The position numbers were made by a program, and so were the translations under genes. Positions 8,615-16,343 of a DNA stretch of 64,000 nt are shown here, piece after piece; position 1 is the stretch's first letter, and the number at the start of each line of letters is the position of its first letter. The notes beneath the pieces were generated by a model. It had not been told where the DNA came from. It saw only the letters and a program-made list of their open reading frames with translations, and ran no database searches. Origin of the DNA: GCA-003244245 sp052390115 (GTDB lineage: Bacteria; Actinomycetota; Actinomycetes; Mycobacteriales; Pseudonocardiaceae); the NCBI GenBank assembly GCA_052390115.1, contig JBQTHE010000006.1, forward strand, positions 10,698-74,697, read 5' to 3'.

Positions 8615-10198
8615 TCAGAACCCTTCTGGCGGTACGTAGGTACCCCATACGTCACGCAGCGCGTGGCACACCTCACCCACAGTAGCGCGGGCGGCCAGCG
8701 CCCTTTTCATCGGGTACAGCACGTTGCTACGCCGGTCCTTGGCGGCCTTGCGCAGCTCGTCCAAGGCGCGGTCGACCTCGGCTGATGATCGCGATGAGCG
8801 CAGCGCGGCGAGCCGTGCCCGGGCGCTGTCCTCAAGCGTCGGGTCCACCCGCAGCGGCTGGTAGAGGTCCTCGACCTGCTGCCGGTAGCGGTTGAGCCCG
8901 ACCACCACCCGATCGCCGGAGTCGATCTCCTGGGCGGTGCGGTACGCGGTCTGCTCGATCTCCGACTTCTGGAAGCCCACCTCGATGGCGTGCACCGCAC
9001 CACCCAGCGAGTCCACCTGCTCGATCAAGGCCACGGCGGCGGCCTCGACCTCGTCGGTCATCGCCTCGACCGCGTAGGAGCCGGCAAAGGGATCCACCGT
9101 GGACGTCAGGTCGGTCTCGTAGGCCAGCACCTGCTGGGTCCGCAGGGCCAGCCGGGCGGCCTTCTCGGTGGGCAGCGCGATCGCCTCGTCGTAGGCGTTG
9201 GTGTGCAGCGACTGGGTACCGCCGAAAATCGCGGCGATGGCCTGCGCAGTGACCCTGATCAGGTTGACCTCGGGCTGCTGGGCGGTGAGCTGCACCCCGG
9301 CGGTCTGGGTGTGGAATCGCAGCATCAGCGACTTGGGGTTGTGCGCGCCGAAGCGCTCCGTCATCAGCCGGGCCCAGATCCGCCGGGCGGCGCGAAACTT
9401 CGCGACCTCCTCCAGCAGCGTGATGCGGGAGACGAAGAAAAATGACAACCGCGGCGCGAACTCGTCGACGGTCATCCCGGCATCCAGCGCGGCCTGCACG
9501 TACTGCACCCCATTGGCGAGGGTGAAACCGATCTCCTGCGCGGGGTTCGCGCCCGCCTCAGCCATGTGGTAACCGGAGATCGAGATGGTGTTCCAGCGCG
9601 GGATCTCGGCCTGGCAGTAAGCGAAGATGTCCGAGGTGAGGCGCAGCGAATGGGCCGGCGGGTAGATATAGGTTCCCCGGGCGATGTACTCCTTGAGGAC
9701 GTCGTTCTGGACCGTCCCGGTCAGCTTCGAACCCGCAACGCCGTTCTCTTCGCCCACCAGCTGGTACAGCAGCAGCAGCAGGCTCGCGGGGGCGTTAATG
9801 GTCATTGACGTGGACACCTCGTCCAGCGGGATACCGTCCAACAGCGTCCGCATGTCCTCTATCGAGTCGATGGCCACGCCGACCTTGCCGACCTCGCCGT
9901 GCGCGATGGCCTCGTCGGAGTCGTAACCCATCTGGGTGGGCAAGTCGAAGGCCACGGACAGGCCGGCCTGCCCGGCCCGCAGGAGCTGGTGATAGCGGGC
10001 GTTTGACTCAGCGGCAGTGCCGAATCCGGCGTACTGGCGCATTGTCCAGGGACGCTGGGTGTACATCGTGGGGTACACCCCGCGGGTGAACGGAAACTCC
10101 CCGGGCTCGCCGAGCCGGTCGGCCAGACCGCCCGCAACGTCGTCCGCGCGGTACACCGGCTTGATCCCGAAGCCCGACTCTGAGGTCTTGTCCACCAT
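8615..10198 (-). CDS. Methylmalonyl-CoA mutase family large subunit (no B12-binding domain)
   Basis: 527-residue adenosylcobalamin-dependent acyl-CoA mutase catalytic subunit. TIM-barrel signatures: EFPFTRGVYPTMY, PWTMRQYAGFG, GLSVAFDLPTQMGYDSD, TISISGYHMAEAGA, TQTAGVQLTAQQP, GGTQSLHTNAYDEA. It stops before a cobalamin domain, so it needs a separate small subunit like IcmB; one is encoded at 55257. The YAGFG tyrosine is MCM-like whereas classical isobutyryl-CoA mutases have phenylalanine, so the substrate (methylmalonyl-, isobutyryl- or other CoA) is undecided. ATG 10198 is chosen; 10231 is possible. Divergent from the kinase with about 60 bp between. Confidence 0.92.
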   Translation of the reverse strand: MVDKTSESGFGIKPVYRADDVAGGLADRLGEPGEFPFTRGVYPTMYTQRPWTMRQYAGFGTAAESNARYHQLLRAGQAGLSVAFDLPTQMGYDSDEAIAHGEVGKVGVAIDSIEDMRTLLDGIPLDEVSTSMTINAPASLLLLLYQLVGEENGVAGSKLTGTVQNDVLKEYIARGTYIYPPAHSLRLTSDIFAYCQAEIPRWNTISISGYHMAEAGANPAQEIGFTLANGVQYVQAALDAGMTVDEFAPRLSFFFVSRITLLEEVAKFRAARRIWARLMTERFGAHNPKSLMLRFHTQTAGVQLTAQQPEVNLIRVTAQAIAAIFGGTQSLHTNAYDEAIALPTEKAARLALRTQQVLAYETDLTSTVDPFAGSYAVEAMTDEVEAAAVALIEQVDSLGGAVHAIEVGFQKSEIEQTAYRTAQEIDSGDRVVVGLNRYRQQVEDLYQPLRVDPTLEDSARARLAALRSSRSSAEVDRALDELRKAAKDRRSNVLYPMKRALAARATVGEVCHALRDVWGTYVPPEGF

Positions 10199-10259
10199 CA
10201 CGTCTGTATGGCACACGCCGACGGTCACCACAACGCGGGAACCGCAACGCAGGCATCAT

Positions 10260-11963
10260 GTGGCGGTGACCAACCCGACACCCCGCCTGGTGGCGGGTCG
10301 CTACCGGCTCGGCGCGGTGCTGGGCCGGGGCACGATGGGGACGGTGTGGTCGGCGCACGACGAGGTGCTCGGCCGGCCGGTCGCGGTCAAGGAGGTACTG
10401 CTGCCGCCGGGGATCCCGGACGCCGAAGCCGACGCGTTGCGGGAGCGGACGCTGCGGGAGGCCAGGACCATCGCCGCGCTCTCACACCCCAATGTGGTCA
10501 CGCTCTACGACGTGGCCCAGGAGGATGCCGCACCGTTCGTGGTGATGGAGCTGGTGGCCTCCCGCAGCCTGGCCGAGCTGCTGCTGGCGGGTGCCCTACC
10601 GCCGCAGCAGGTGATGGCCGTGGGAGCCGCGGTCGCGGCAGCGCTGCAGGCCGCGCATGTGGCAGGCATCACCCACCGGGACGTCAAACCCGGCAACGTG
10701 TTGATGGCGCACGACGGCCGGATCAAGCTCACCGACTTCGGGATCGCCCGCAACCCGGCCGATCAGACGTTGACCGCAACCGGTCTGATGCTGGGCTCCC
10801 CCGCCTACATCGCCCCCGAGATCGCTTCCGGCAGTCCGGTCAGCCCGGCGGCGGACCTGTGGGGACTCGGCGCCACGCTGTTCGCCGCAGTGGAGGGCAG
10901 GCCCCCATACGACGCGGGCACCGCGATGGCGACGGTCGCCTCGGTGGTGCAGGACGAGGTGCCCAAACCCTCGTGTTCCGGGCCGCTCGCTGAGGTGATC
11001 AGTGGGCTGATGATCAAGGATCCAGCGCGCCGGATGCCGCTGTGGAAGGTGCGTCAGATGCTGGGCGCGCCCCCCGAGCCCGCTGACCGCCAGGCAGCTG
11101 ACCCCCGGCCAGCTGACCCCGAACTCGCGCCCCGCGCTGCCCACGCCCCGGCCAGCCGGCCGAACAGCACTCAGAAAAACGCCGCCGAAGCACCCGAAAC
11201 GCCGCGCGCGCGGGCCGGGCGACTCGCTGCCGACCCGGGCCCGCTGCCCTTTGCCGTCGCGCCCGCCGCTGGTGCGGTCGACCCGCCGGTGGCGGCGCGA
11301 CGAAGCCACCGCGCCAGCAGCGGACCCAGCGGCGGACGCAGGGTGATGCTGTGGATGCTGGCCGTGCTGCTGTTCCTCGGCGCCGCAACCGCCGGCTTCG
11401 GGGTCGTCCGGGTCGTCGCCGGCCGACCTGCCCTGCCCTACCTGGGTACCAGCGCCACGGTGGGGGCGGACACCAAGGACGTGGTGCTGACACCCCGCGT
11501 GCTCCAGGTCACCGAGCCGGACGGCACGCGGCCGGCTCGGTTCACCATCGGGGTGCCGCAGGGCTGGCTGGAATTCCGCGAGCAGCGGGTGCTCGAAAAC
11601 AGCTCGGGCACCGTGATGCGCTTCGTCTCACCGGACGGCTCGGAGGTCATCGCCGTGGAGCGGATCACCGGCGTGGCGCCCAGCGGCGCCGGAGATCAAT
11701 ACCTGACCGCCTACCTCCGCAAGCTGGCACAGGGGGTGCCCGAACTGGTCGAGACCCAGCGGCAAGAACTGTCCGCCGGCGGGCTCGACGCCTCCTTCCG
11801 GACCCAGGAGGGCGGCGAGCTGCGCCGCACCACCTACCTTCGGCTGGTGCCTGCCAGGTCGGATCTGTGGGTGGTATCCGTCACCGTCCCGACCGAGCGA
11901 GAGGGTGCCGGGCGCACGAAGCTGTTCGAGCCGGTGGTGGCGGGTTTCACCACCGGAATCTGA
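10260..11963 (+). CDS. Membrane-anchored Ser/Thr protein kinase
   Basis: 567 residues. Hanks-type kinase domain at about 10-265: glycine loop LGRGTMGTVW, PVAVKEV lysine, catalytic HRDVKPGNVL, DFGIA, GSPAYIAPE and DLWGLGATLF. A proline/alanine-rich linker follows, then one transmembrane helix (VMLWMLAVLLFLGAATAGF, about residue 362) and an extracytoplasmic approx. 180-residue domain that lacks PASTA repeats. It therefore senses something outside the cell and phosphorylates cytosolic targets; the signal is unknown. GTG 10260 (AGG 6 nt upstream) or GTG 10266 are both possible. It precedes PNP by 19 bases but PNP has its own -10 box. Confidence 0.93.
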   Translation: MAVTNPTPRLVAGRYRLGAVLGRGTMGTVWSAHDEVLGRPVAVKEVLLPPGIPDAEADALRERTLREARTIAALSHPNVVTLYDVAQEDAAPFVVMELVASRSLAELLLAGALPPQQVMAVGAAVAAALQAAHVAGITHRDVKPGNVLMAHDGRIKLTDFGIARNPADQTLTATGLMLGSPAYIAPEIASGSPVSPAADLWGLGATLFAAVEGRPPYDAGTAMATVASVVQDEVPKPSCSGPLAEVISGLMIKDPARRMPLWKVRQMLGAPPEPADRQAADPRPADPELAPRAAHAPASRPNSTQKNAAEAPETPRARAGRLAADPGPLPFAVAPAAGAVDPPVAARRSHRASSGPSGGRRVMLWMLAVLLFLGAATAGFGVVRVVAGRPALPYLGTSATVGADTKDVVLTPRVLQVTEPDGTRPARFTIGVPQGWLEFREQRVLENSSGTVMRFVSPDGSEVIAVERITGVAPSGAGDQYLTAYLRKLAQGVPELVETQRQELSAGGLDASFRTQEGGELRRTTYLRLVPARSDLWVVSVTVPTEREGAGRTKLFEPVVAGFTTGI

Positions 11964-11969
11964 TCACCA

Positions 11970-11975
11970 TAGGCT
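11970..11975 (+). promoter_or_regulatory. -10 box of the PNP gene
   Basis: TAGGCT in the short gap after the kinase gene, 7 nt before GTG 11983; implies a leaderless transcript separate from the kinase. Confidence 0.45.
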
Positions 11976-11982
11976 GCCGGCC

Positions 11983-12777
11983 GTGACTGACCCGACGCAA
12001 GCCGCCCAGGCCGCCGCAGCCGTGCTCGCCCGGCGCAGCGGGGTACCCGCGCACGATGTCGCCGTGGTGCTGGGCAGCGGCTGGCGTCCCGCGGCCGACG
12101 TGCTGGGCGCTCCCGCTGTCGAGCTCCCGTTCACCGAGCTGCCCGGGTTCGCTGCCCCGCAGGTCGCCGACCACGCCGGGACAGTCCGGTCGGTGCCGCT
12201 GGATGGGCGACACCTCCTGGTGTTGCTCGGTCGCGTCCATGGCTACGAGGGTCATGGCGTGGCCCAGGTTGTGCACGGGGTGCGCACCGCATGCGCGGCG
12301 GGCGTCCGGGTGGTGGTGCTCACCAGCGCTGCCGGCGGTATCGCCGACGGGCTCGAGGTCGGCCAGCCGGTGCTGATCTCTGACCACCTCAACCTCACCG
12401 CGACCTCCCCGCTGGTCGGGCCGCGGTTCGTCGATCTCACCGACACGTACTCGCCCCGGTTGCGCTCGCTGGCCCGGAGTATTGACCCGAACCTGCGCGA
12501 GGGCGTTTACGCCGGGGTGCCCGGTCCACACTTCGAGACCCCGGCGGAGATTCGCATGTTGCGCGTCCTGGGAGCCGACCTGGTCGGGATGTCCACCGTG
12601 CTGGAAGCCGTCGCCGCCCGCGCCGAAGGCGTCGAGGTGCTCGGGCTGTCACTGGTCACCAACCTGGCCGCCGGCCTCACCACCGCCCCCCTAGACCACC
12701 ACGCCATGCTCACCATCGCCACCCACACCGCAACCCGCATGGCCACCCTGCTGCGCGAACTACTAACCCGAGCCTAA
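11983..12777 (+). CDS. deoD: Purine nucleoside phosphorylase
   Basis: 264-residue trimeric-type PNP, which cleaves (deoxy)inosine and guanosine with phosphate to base plus ribose 1-phosphate. Signatures: VAVVLGSGW phosphate loop, GRVHGYEGH, TSAAGGI, SDHLNLT, GPHFETPAEIRML, VGMSTVLEA, and SLVTNLAAG with the base-binding Asn. GTG 11983 follows a TAGGCT box by 7 nt. The symbol follows the M. tuberculosis orthologue (Rv3307); structurally it is the PunA/PNP-I type. A long hairpin terminator follows at 12779. Confidence 0.95.
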   Translation: MTDPTQAAQAAAAVLARRSGVPAHDVAVVLGSGWRPAADVLGAPAVELPFTELPGFAAPQVADHAGTVRSVPLDGRHLLVLLGRVHGYEGHGVAQVVHGVRTACAAGVRVVVLTSAAGGIADGLEVGQPVLISDHLNLTATSPLVGPRFVDLTDTYSPRLRSLARSIDPNLREGVYAGVPGPHFETPAEIRMLRVLGADLVGMSTVLEAVAARAEGVEVLGLSLVTNLAAGLTTAPLDHHAMLTIATHTATRMATLLRELLTRA

Positions 12778-12778
12778 A

Positions 12779-12842
12779 CGCATTCAGCGGGCTCAGCGGG
12801 GTTATCGACACCCCGATAGCCCCGCTGAGCCCGCTGAATGCG
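12779..12842. terminator. Very long hairpin, 29-bp arms, after PNP
   Basis: Arms 12779-12807 and 12814-12842 pair over 29 bp with a single G-T mismatch and a 6-nt loop. It starts just after the PNP stop. No T-tract, as is usual for actinobacterial terminators. The stem is much longer than needed for simple termination. Confidence 0.8.
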
Positions 12843-12857
12843 GAAACCTTGATGTTG

Positions 12858-12883
12858 CGAACACTGTTGTAAAACGGTGTTCG
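12858..12883. promoter_or_regulatory. Operator palindrome upstream of the TetR gene
   Basis: CGAACACTGTT and AACGGTGTTCG form an inverted repeat around a 4-nt centre, directly before the -10 box TATGGT (12885-12890) of the TetR gene. Position and symmetry fit an autoregulatory TetR-dimer site. Confidence 0.65.
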
Positions 12884-12884
12884 A

Positions 12885-12890
12885 TATGGT
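12885..12890 (+). promoter_or_regulatory. -10 box of the TetR gene
   Basis: TATGGT, 6 nt before GTG 12897 and immediately after the operator palindrome, so a bound repressor would block RNA polymerase. Confidence 0.45.
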
Positions 12891-12896
12891 GGTCAC

Positions 12897-13499
12897 GTGC
12901 CACGACCGAAACTGCACGACGATGCGCTGCGGATCCGCCTGCTCGAGACCGCGGGAGGGCTACTCACCTCGGCGGGCCCGGGAGCGCTGAGCCTGCGCCG
13001 GCTCGCTACCGCGGCGGGCACCTCGACCAGCGCGGTGTACGCGCTGTTCGGCGGCAAACCGGGGCTGATGCGGGCGTTGTTCCTCGAGGCCTTCAGCAGG
13101 TTCGGGGAGTATCAGGACACGGTGGAGCCCTCGGACGATCCGTTGGCCGATATCTTGGCGCTGGGCCGCGCCTACCGAGCCAGCGCCAGGGCCGACCCGC
13201 ACTTCTACGCGGTGATGTTCGGCTCGCTGATGCCCGGCTTCGAGCCCACGCCGCAGGACATGGCGCACGCCGAGGCCACCTTCGCTCCGGTGCTCGGCGC
13301 GGTCCGCCGGGCGATCGCAGCCGGGCTGCTGCGTGACGAAGACCCCGTCCTCATCGCTACCGCGCTATGGGCAAACGTGCACGGACTGGTGTCTCTGGAA
13401 CTCCGTGGTGCGATCCAGAAGCATGCCGTGTCACCCGCCGAGGTGTTCGAGGCCGCGATCCGCGCCAACCTTGATGGTTGGCGGCTGATCCGGTCCTGA
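12897..13499 (+). CDS. TetR family transcriptional regulator
   Basis: 200 residues. N-terminal helix-turn-helix at about 12-58 (LLETAGGLLTSAGPGALSLR, TAAGTSTSAVYALFGGKPGLM), followed by a TetR C-terminal ligand domain of the WHG class (FYAVMFGSL, ALWANVHGLVSLELRG). It very likely represses itself through the palindrome at 12858. No obvious efflux or metabolic target is adjacent, so its regulon lies elsewhere or is only its own gene. Confidence 0.9.
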   Translation: MPRPKLHDDALRIRLLETAGGLLTSAGPGALSLRRLATAAGTSTSAVYALFGGKPGLMRALFLEAFSRFGEYQDTVEPSDDPLADILALGRAYRASARADPHFYAVMFGSLMPGFEPTPQDMAHAEATFAPVLGAVRRAIAAGLLRDEDPVLIATALWANVHGLVSLELRGAIQKHAVSPAEVFEAAIRANLDGWRLIRS

Positions 13500-13508
13500 C
13501 ACGTGGAT

Positions 13509-13514
13509 TACGCT
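13509..13514 (+). promoter_or_regulatory. -10 box of the Rv3311-like gene
   Basis: TACGCT, 7 nt before ATG 13522, in the 22-nt gap after the TetR gene. Leaderless arrangement. Confidence 0.45.
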
Positions 13515-13521
13515 GCCGCGC

Positions 13522-14739
13522 ATGGCTGCGGACATCGTGCCGATCGAACTCGCCCTGACCGCCGGGGACCTGGTGACGCTGTGGGCGCCCCGCTGGCGTG
13601 AGGACAGCGAGGAATGGGAGGCCTTTCTCGGCGACGACGAGCACCTCTTCGCCTTCCCCGACGTTGCGGCACTGGTCGGTTTCGTGCGCACCGCCAGCGA
13701 CCACGACCTCGTCGACCATCCGGCTTGGGCGCTGGTGAGGCGGCTGCCCGCGGTGGATCTGCGACCCGAGGAGTCCCGGCGTTACGACCTCGTCGGAGTG
13801 CCCGAGCTGGTCGCGCAACCGCCGGACACCTGGGTGATCGGTGACCTCGCCGAGGTGGTGTCGATGTTGCGCTCACTGGCCGACGTCTGCAGCCTGGATG
13901 TGGTGCACGAGGTGCTCGGCGCCACCTCAGGGTTCGACATGCTCGGAGGGGGCACCCTGGCATTCGGCGGCCGGGAGGGCGAACGGCGCTGGGAGGCGCT
14001 GTGCACCGTGATCGCACAGCGCTGGGATGACGTGCTCGATGCAATCGACGGGGTGGTCCGCACTCCCGACGTCGATGCCACGGCGCTGGCCACGGCGCAG
14101 ACCGAACTGGCCGACGCCGATGCTGTCACCGGAAACGCAGCTACCGAGGAAATGGCCACCGACGCCGAAGCCGCACCGAACCCCGCTCTTGCGTTCTGGT
14201 CGGAGGTCGGCATCGACCCGATCCGGATCATCAGCGATCTGGGCGATCACTACACGCTGCGCTGCTACCTCGACAATGCGCCGGTCTTCCTCGGCCGCAG
14301 CGGCCGTATCGAGGTCTTCAGCTCGCTACGCTCGCTATCCCGCTACCTCGCCGACAACCCCAAGGGCCACGACCTCGCCGAGGTGTCCACCTGGTCGCAG
14401 GTGACCGAACAGGCGCACGCCGGCGAACTCGAGGTGGCAGTCGACCACGGCAACAGCTACGTGCTCGCCGGTCTGGCCGACGACCTCATCGGGGGTCCCG
14501 AGACCGTCGATCCCGGGCAGCTCGAGCTGGCCGTGGAACTGATCACCGACGCCGAACAGTGGGCCGGATCGGACGCCGCCGACAAGGCGCTGGCGGGTTC
14601 CGAGCCACTGGGCTGGCTGGTCTCCTTCCTGCTGCGGCCGGACCCGACACGGCTGGCACCCAGCGCTCCCTTCGACGCCGAGGCGGCAGCCTGGCGGGTC
14701 CTGGTCGCGGGTGTCGAGGACCGGCTGAACGTGCATTGA
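13522..14739 (+). CDS. Conserved actinobacterial protein (Rv3311-like)
   Basis: 405 residues, acidic, no signal peptide or membrane segment. The N-terminal half has WAPRWREDSEEWEAFLGDD and DLVGVPELV; the second half has FWSEVGIDPIRIISDLGDHY, FLGRSGRIEVFSSLRSLSRY and ADDLIGGPE. Size and place between PNP and cytidine deaminase match M. tuberculosis Rv3311; the function of that family is unknown. A repeat-like internal relation (FAFPDVAALVGFV versus EVFSSLRSLSRYL) suggests two related halves. Cytosolic. Confidence 0.8.
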   Translation: MAADIVPIELALTAGDLVTLWAPRWREDSEEWEAFLGDDEHLFAFPDVAALVGFVRTASDHDLVDHPAWALVRRLPAVDLRPEESRRYDLVGVPELVAQPPDTWVIGDLAEVVSMLRSLADVCSLDVVHEVLGATSGFDMLGGGTLAFGGREGERRWEALCTVIAQRWDDVLDAIDGVVRTPDVDATALATAQTELADADAVTGNAATEEMATDAEAAPNPALAFWSEVGIDPIRIISDLGDHYTLRCYLDNAPVFLGRSGRIEVFSSLRSLSRYLADNPKGHDLAEVSTWSQVTEQAHAGELEVAVDHGNSYVLAGLADDLIGGPETVDPGQLELAVELITDAEQWAGSDAADKALAGSEPLGWLVSFLLRPDPTRLAPSAPFDAEAAAWRVLVAGVEDRLNVH

Positions 14740-14838
14740 CCTGCGCACACGTCGCCCGATTGTCGCAACGGCCGGCGAGCTGGCTAGGATGCGCGCCCGA
14801 CCATGCCGGCCCGCCCTCCTCACCGAAAGCCCACGCCT

Positions 14839-15882
14839 GTGAGCAATTACAGCAACAGCCCCGCAACGCAGTCCTTTGATCGGATGCGCAGCATGCTCGT
14901 GCGTGCCGCCGAGATCCGCGACAGCGAGCAGCAGCAGATCTTCGACGCGCTGGACGAGATCCACGCCCGGCTGGCTCCCCTGGAGTCGCTGGGTTCGGTT
15001 CGCAAGCGTCTCTCGGAGATGCCGGACCGCACCGAGGTCAGCGTGCTGGCCGAGCGGGTCGACGAGGTGCTGTCGAGGCTCGAAACGCAGGACAACGCCG
15101 TCGCCGCGTTGTCTCGCGCCGTCGAGTCGATCGTGGACCGGCTGACCAAGCCGTTCGCCGAGCTCGGCGGGCGGCTGGACGGGATGGCGGGCCGGTTCGA
15201 AGGCGTCTGCGGCCGGATGGACGGCCTGGAGGACCGGATCGCTGGACTGCACAAGCGGATCGACGACCTGGACCATCACCTCGACCGGCAGGACGCGAGA
15301 CTCGACGGGCTGCCCGCCGCCGTGCACGGGCCGGTGCGGGAGCTGATCGGCACCGCCGAGTTGGGGTTGCGGGGTCGGCTGGACGAGGTTGACAAGGGCA
15401 TGCACGAGCGCCTCGACGGGGTGCAGCAGTTCGCGGGTGAGGCCACCGACGGGCTGGGCAGCCGCGTCGTCGAGACTCGCGAGTCATTGTCCGGTGCGCT
15501 GGATTCGGTCACCCAGCGGCTGGACACGATGTCGGGGCGGCTGGACGCGCTGGAGGAGGGCGTCGGTGGCCGGATCAGCTCGGTCAGCGAGCGTTTGGGG
15601 GAGCGCTTGGGAGAGCTGGACGGTGCGCTCGCATATCGTCCCGACACCGACTCGATGGCCGGCCTGGTCCGGCAGGCGAACGAAGAGTCCGAGGTGCGCT
15701 ACACCGCCCAACTGGACGAGGCGATGGCCACCTTCGCCGAGATCATCATGGGTGGGACGCCAGCTCCGCTGAACCCCACACCCCCGCCACCGCCGCGACC
15801 GGCCCAGCGCCGGGCCCGCAACGGCGCCAAGAATCCGAGGCCCACGGAAAACATGGATTCCGAGGCGGCGGCGACGTCCTGA
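14839..15882 (+). CDS. Long coiled-coil protein
   Basis: 347 residues made almost wholly of heptad-type helices: repeated RLDxLxxR and RVDEVLSRLE units from about residue 20 to 285, then a proline-rich tail (TPPPPPRP) and basic end. No signal peptide. Probably a cytosolic structural or scaffolding protein; no specific function can be assigned. GTG 14839 is preferred. A TAGGAT -10-like box lies about 50 bp upstream. Ends 17 bases from the convergent cdd gene. Confidence 0.8.
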   Translation: MSNYSNSPATQSFDRMRSMLVRAAEIRDSEQQQIFDALDEIHARLAPLESLGSVRKRLSEMPDRTEVSVLAERVDEVLSRLETQDNAVAALSRAVESIVDRLTKPFAELGGRLDGMAGRFEGVCGRMDGLEDRIAGLHKRIDDLDHHLDRQDARLDGLPAAVHGPVRELIGTAELGLRGRLDEVDKGMHERLDGVQQFAGEATDGLGSRVVETRESLSGALDSVTQRLDTMSGRLDALEEGVGGRISSVSERLGERLGELDGALAYRPDTDSMAGLVRQANEESEVRYTAQLDEAMATFAEIIMGGTPAPLNPTPPPPPRPAQRRARNGAKNPRPTENMDSEAAATS

Positions 15883-15891
15883 CCCGCCGCC
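15867..15891. terminator. Hairpin between coiled-coil gene and cdd
   Basis: GGCGGCG (15867-15873) pairs with CGCCGCC (15885-15891) across an 11-nt loop spanning the stop codon; may terminate both convergent genes. Confidence 0.35.
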
Positions 15892-15899
15892 CGCTGATC

Positions 15900-16274
15900 T
15901 CACAGGTCAAAGGCATCAGGCAGCAGCTCGCGCAACGGGCGCACGCCGCGCGAGGTGTCCACCAGGCAGTCGGGCCCGCCGAGCTCCTGGAGCACCTGAC
16001 GGCAGCGTCCGCAGGGCATCAGCAACTCCCCGATGCCCGAGCGGCAGGCCACCGCCACGAACCGGCCGCCACCTGACAGCCGCAGCTGCCCGGCCATCGT
16101 GCATTCGGCGCAGAGCGTCACGCCGTAGGAGGCGTTCTCCACATTGCAGCCGGTCACCACGCGGCCGTCGTCGCACAGCGCGGCTGCACCCACCCGGAGC
16201 CCGGAGTAAGGGCAGTACCCGAACGCGGCGGCCTGCATCGCGGCGGACCGCAGCGCATCCCAGTCGACCTGCAC
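15900..16274 (-). CDS. cdd: Cytidine deaminase
   Basis: 124 residues, the tetrameric T-CDA size. Deaminates (deoxy)cytidine to (deoxy)uridine in pyrimidine salvage. Zinc site seen as LCAECTMAG (Cys with catalytic Glu) and MPCGRCRQVLQE; N-terminal YCPYSGLRVGAA and GCNVENASYG are substrate motifs. GTG 16274 gives the usual length. Divergent from the D,D-carboxypeptidase gene. Confidence 0.95.
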   Translation of the reverse strand: MQVDWDALRSAAMQAAAFGYCPYSGLRVGAAALCDDGRVVTGCNVENASYGVTLCAECTMAGQLRLSGGGRFVAVACRSGIGELLMPCGRCRQVLQELGGPDCLVDTSRGVRPLRELLPDAFDL

Positions 16275-16330
16275 GACGCAAGCATCCCTTATCGATATGT
16301 CCCCCTCCCGATCGTCGCAGCCCGGCCAGC

Positions 16331-16336
16331 TAGCCT
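16331..16336 (+). promoter_or_regulatory. -10 box of the D,D-carboxypeptidase gene
   Basis: TAGCCT, 7 nt before GTG 16344; leaderless arrangement in the divergent cdd/dac intergenic region. Confidence 0.5.
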
Positions 16337-16343
16337 TCACCCG

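Noticed and set aside
12858..12883. LexA box before the TetR gene
   Set aside because: Starts with CGAAC but the spacing and centre do not fit TCGAAC-N4-GTTCGA; a TetR-type palindrome fits better.
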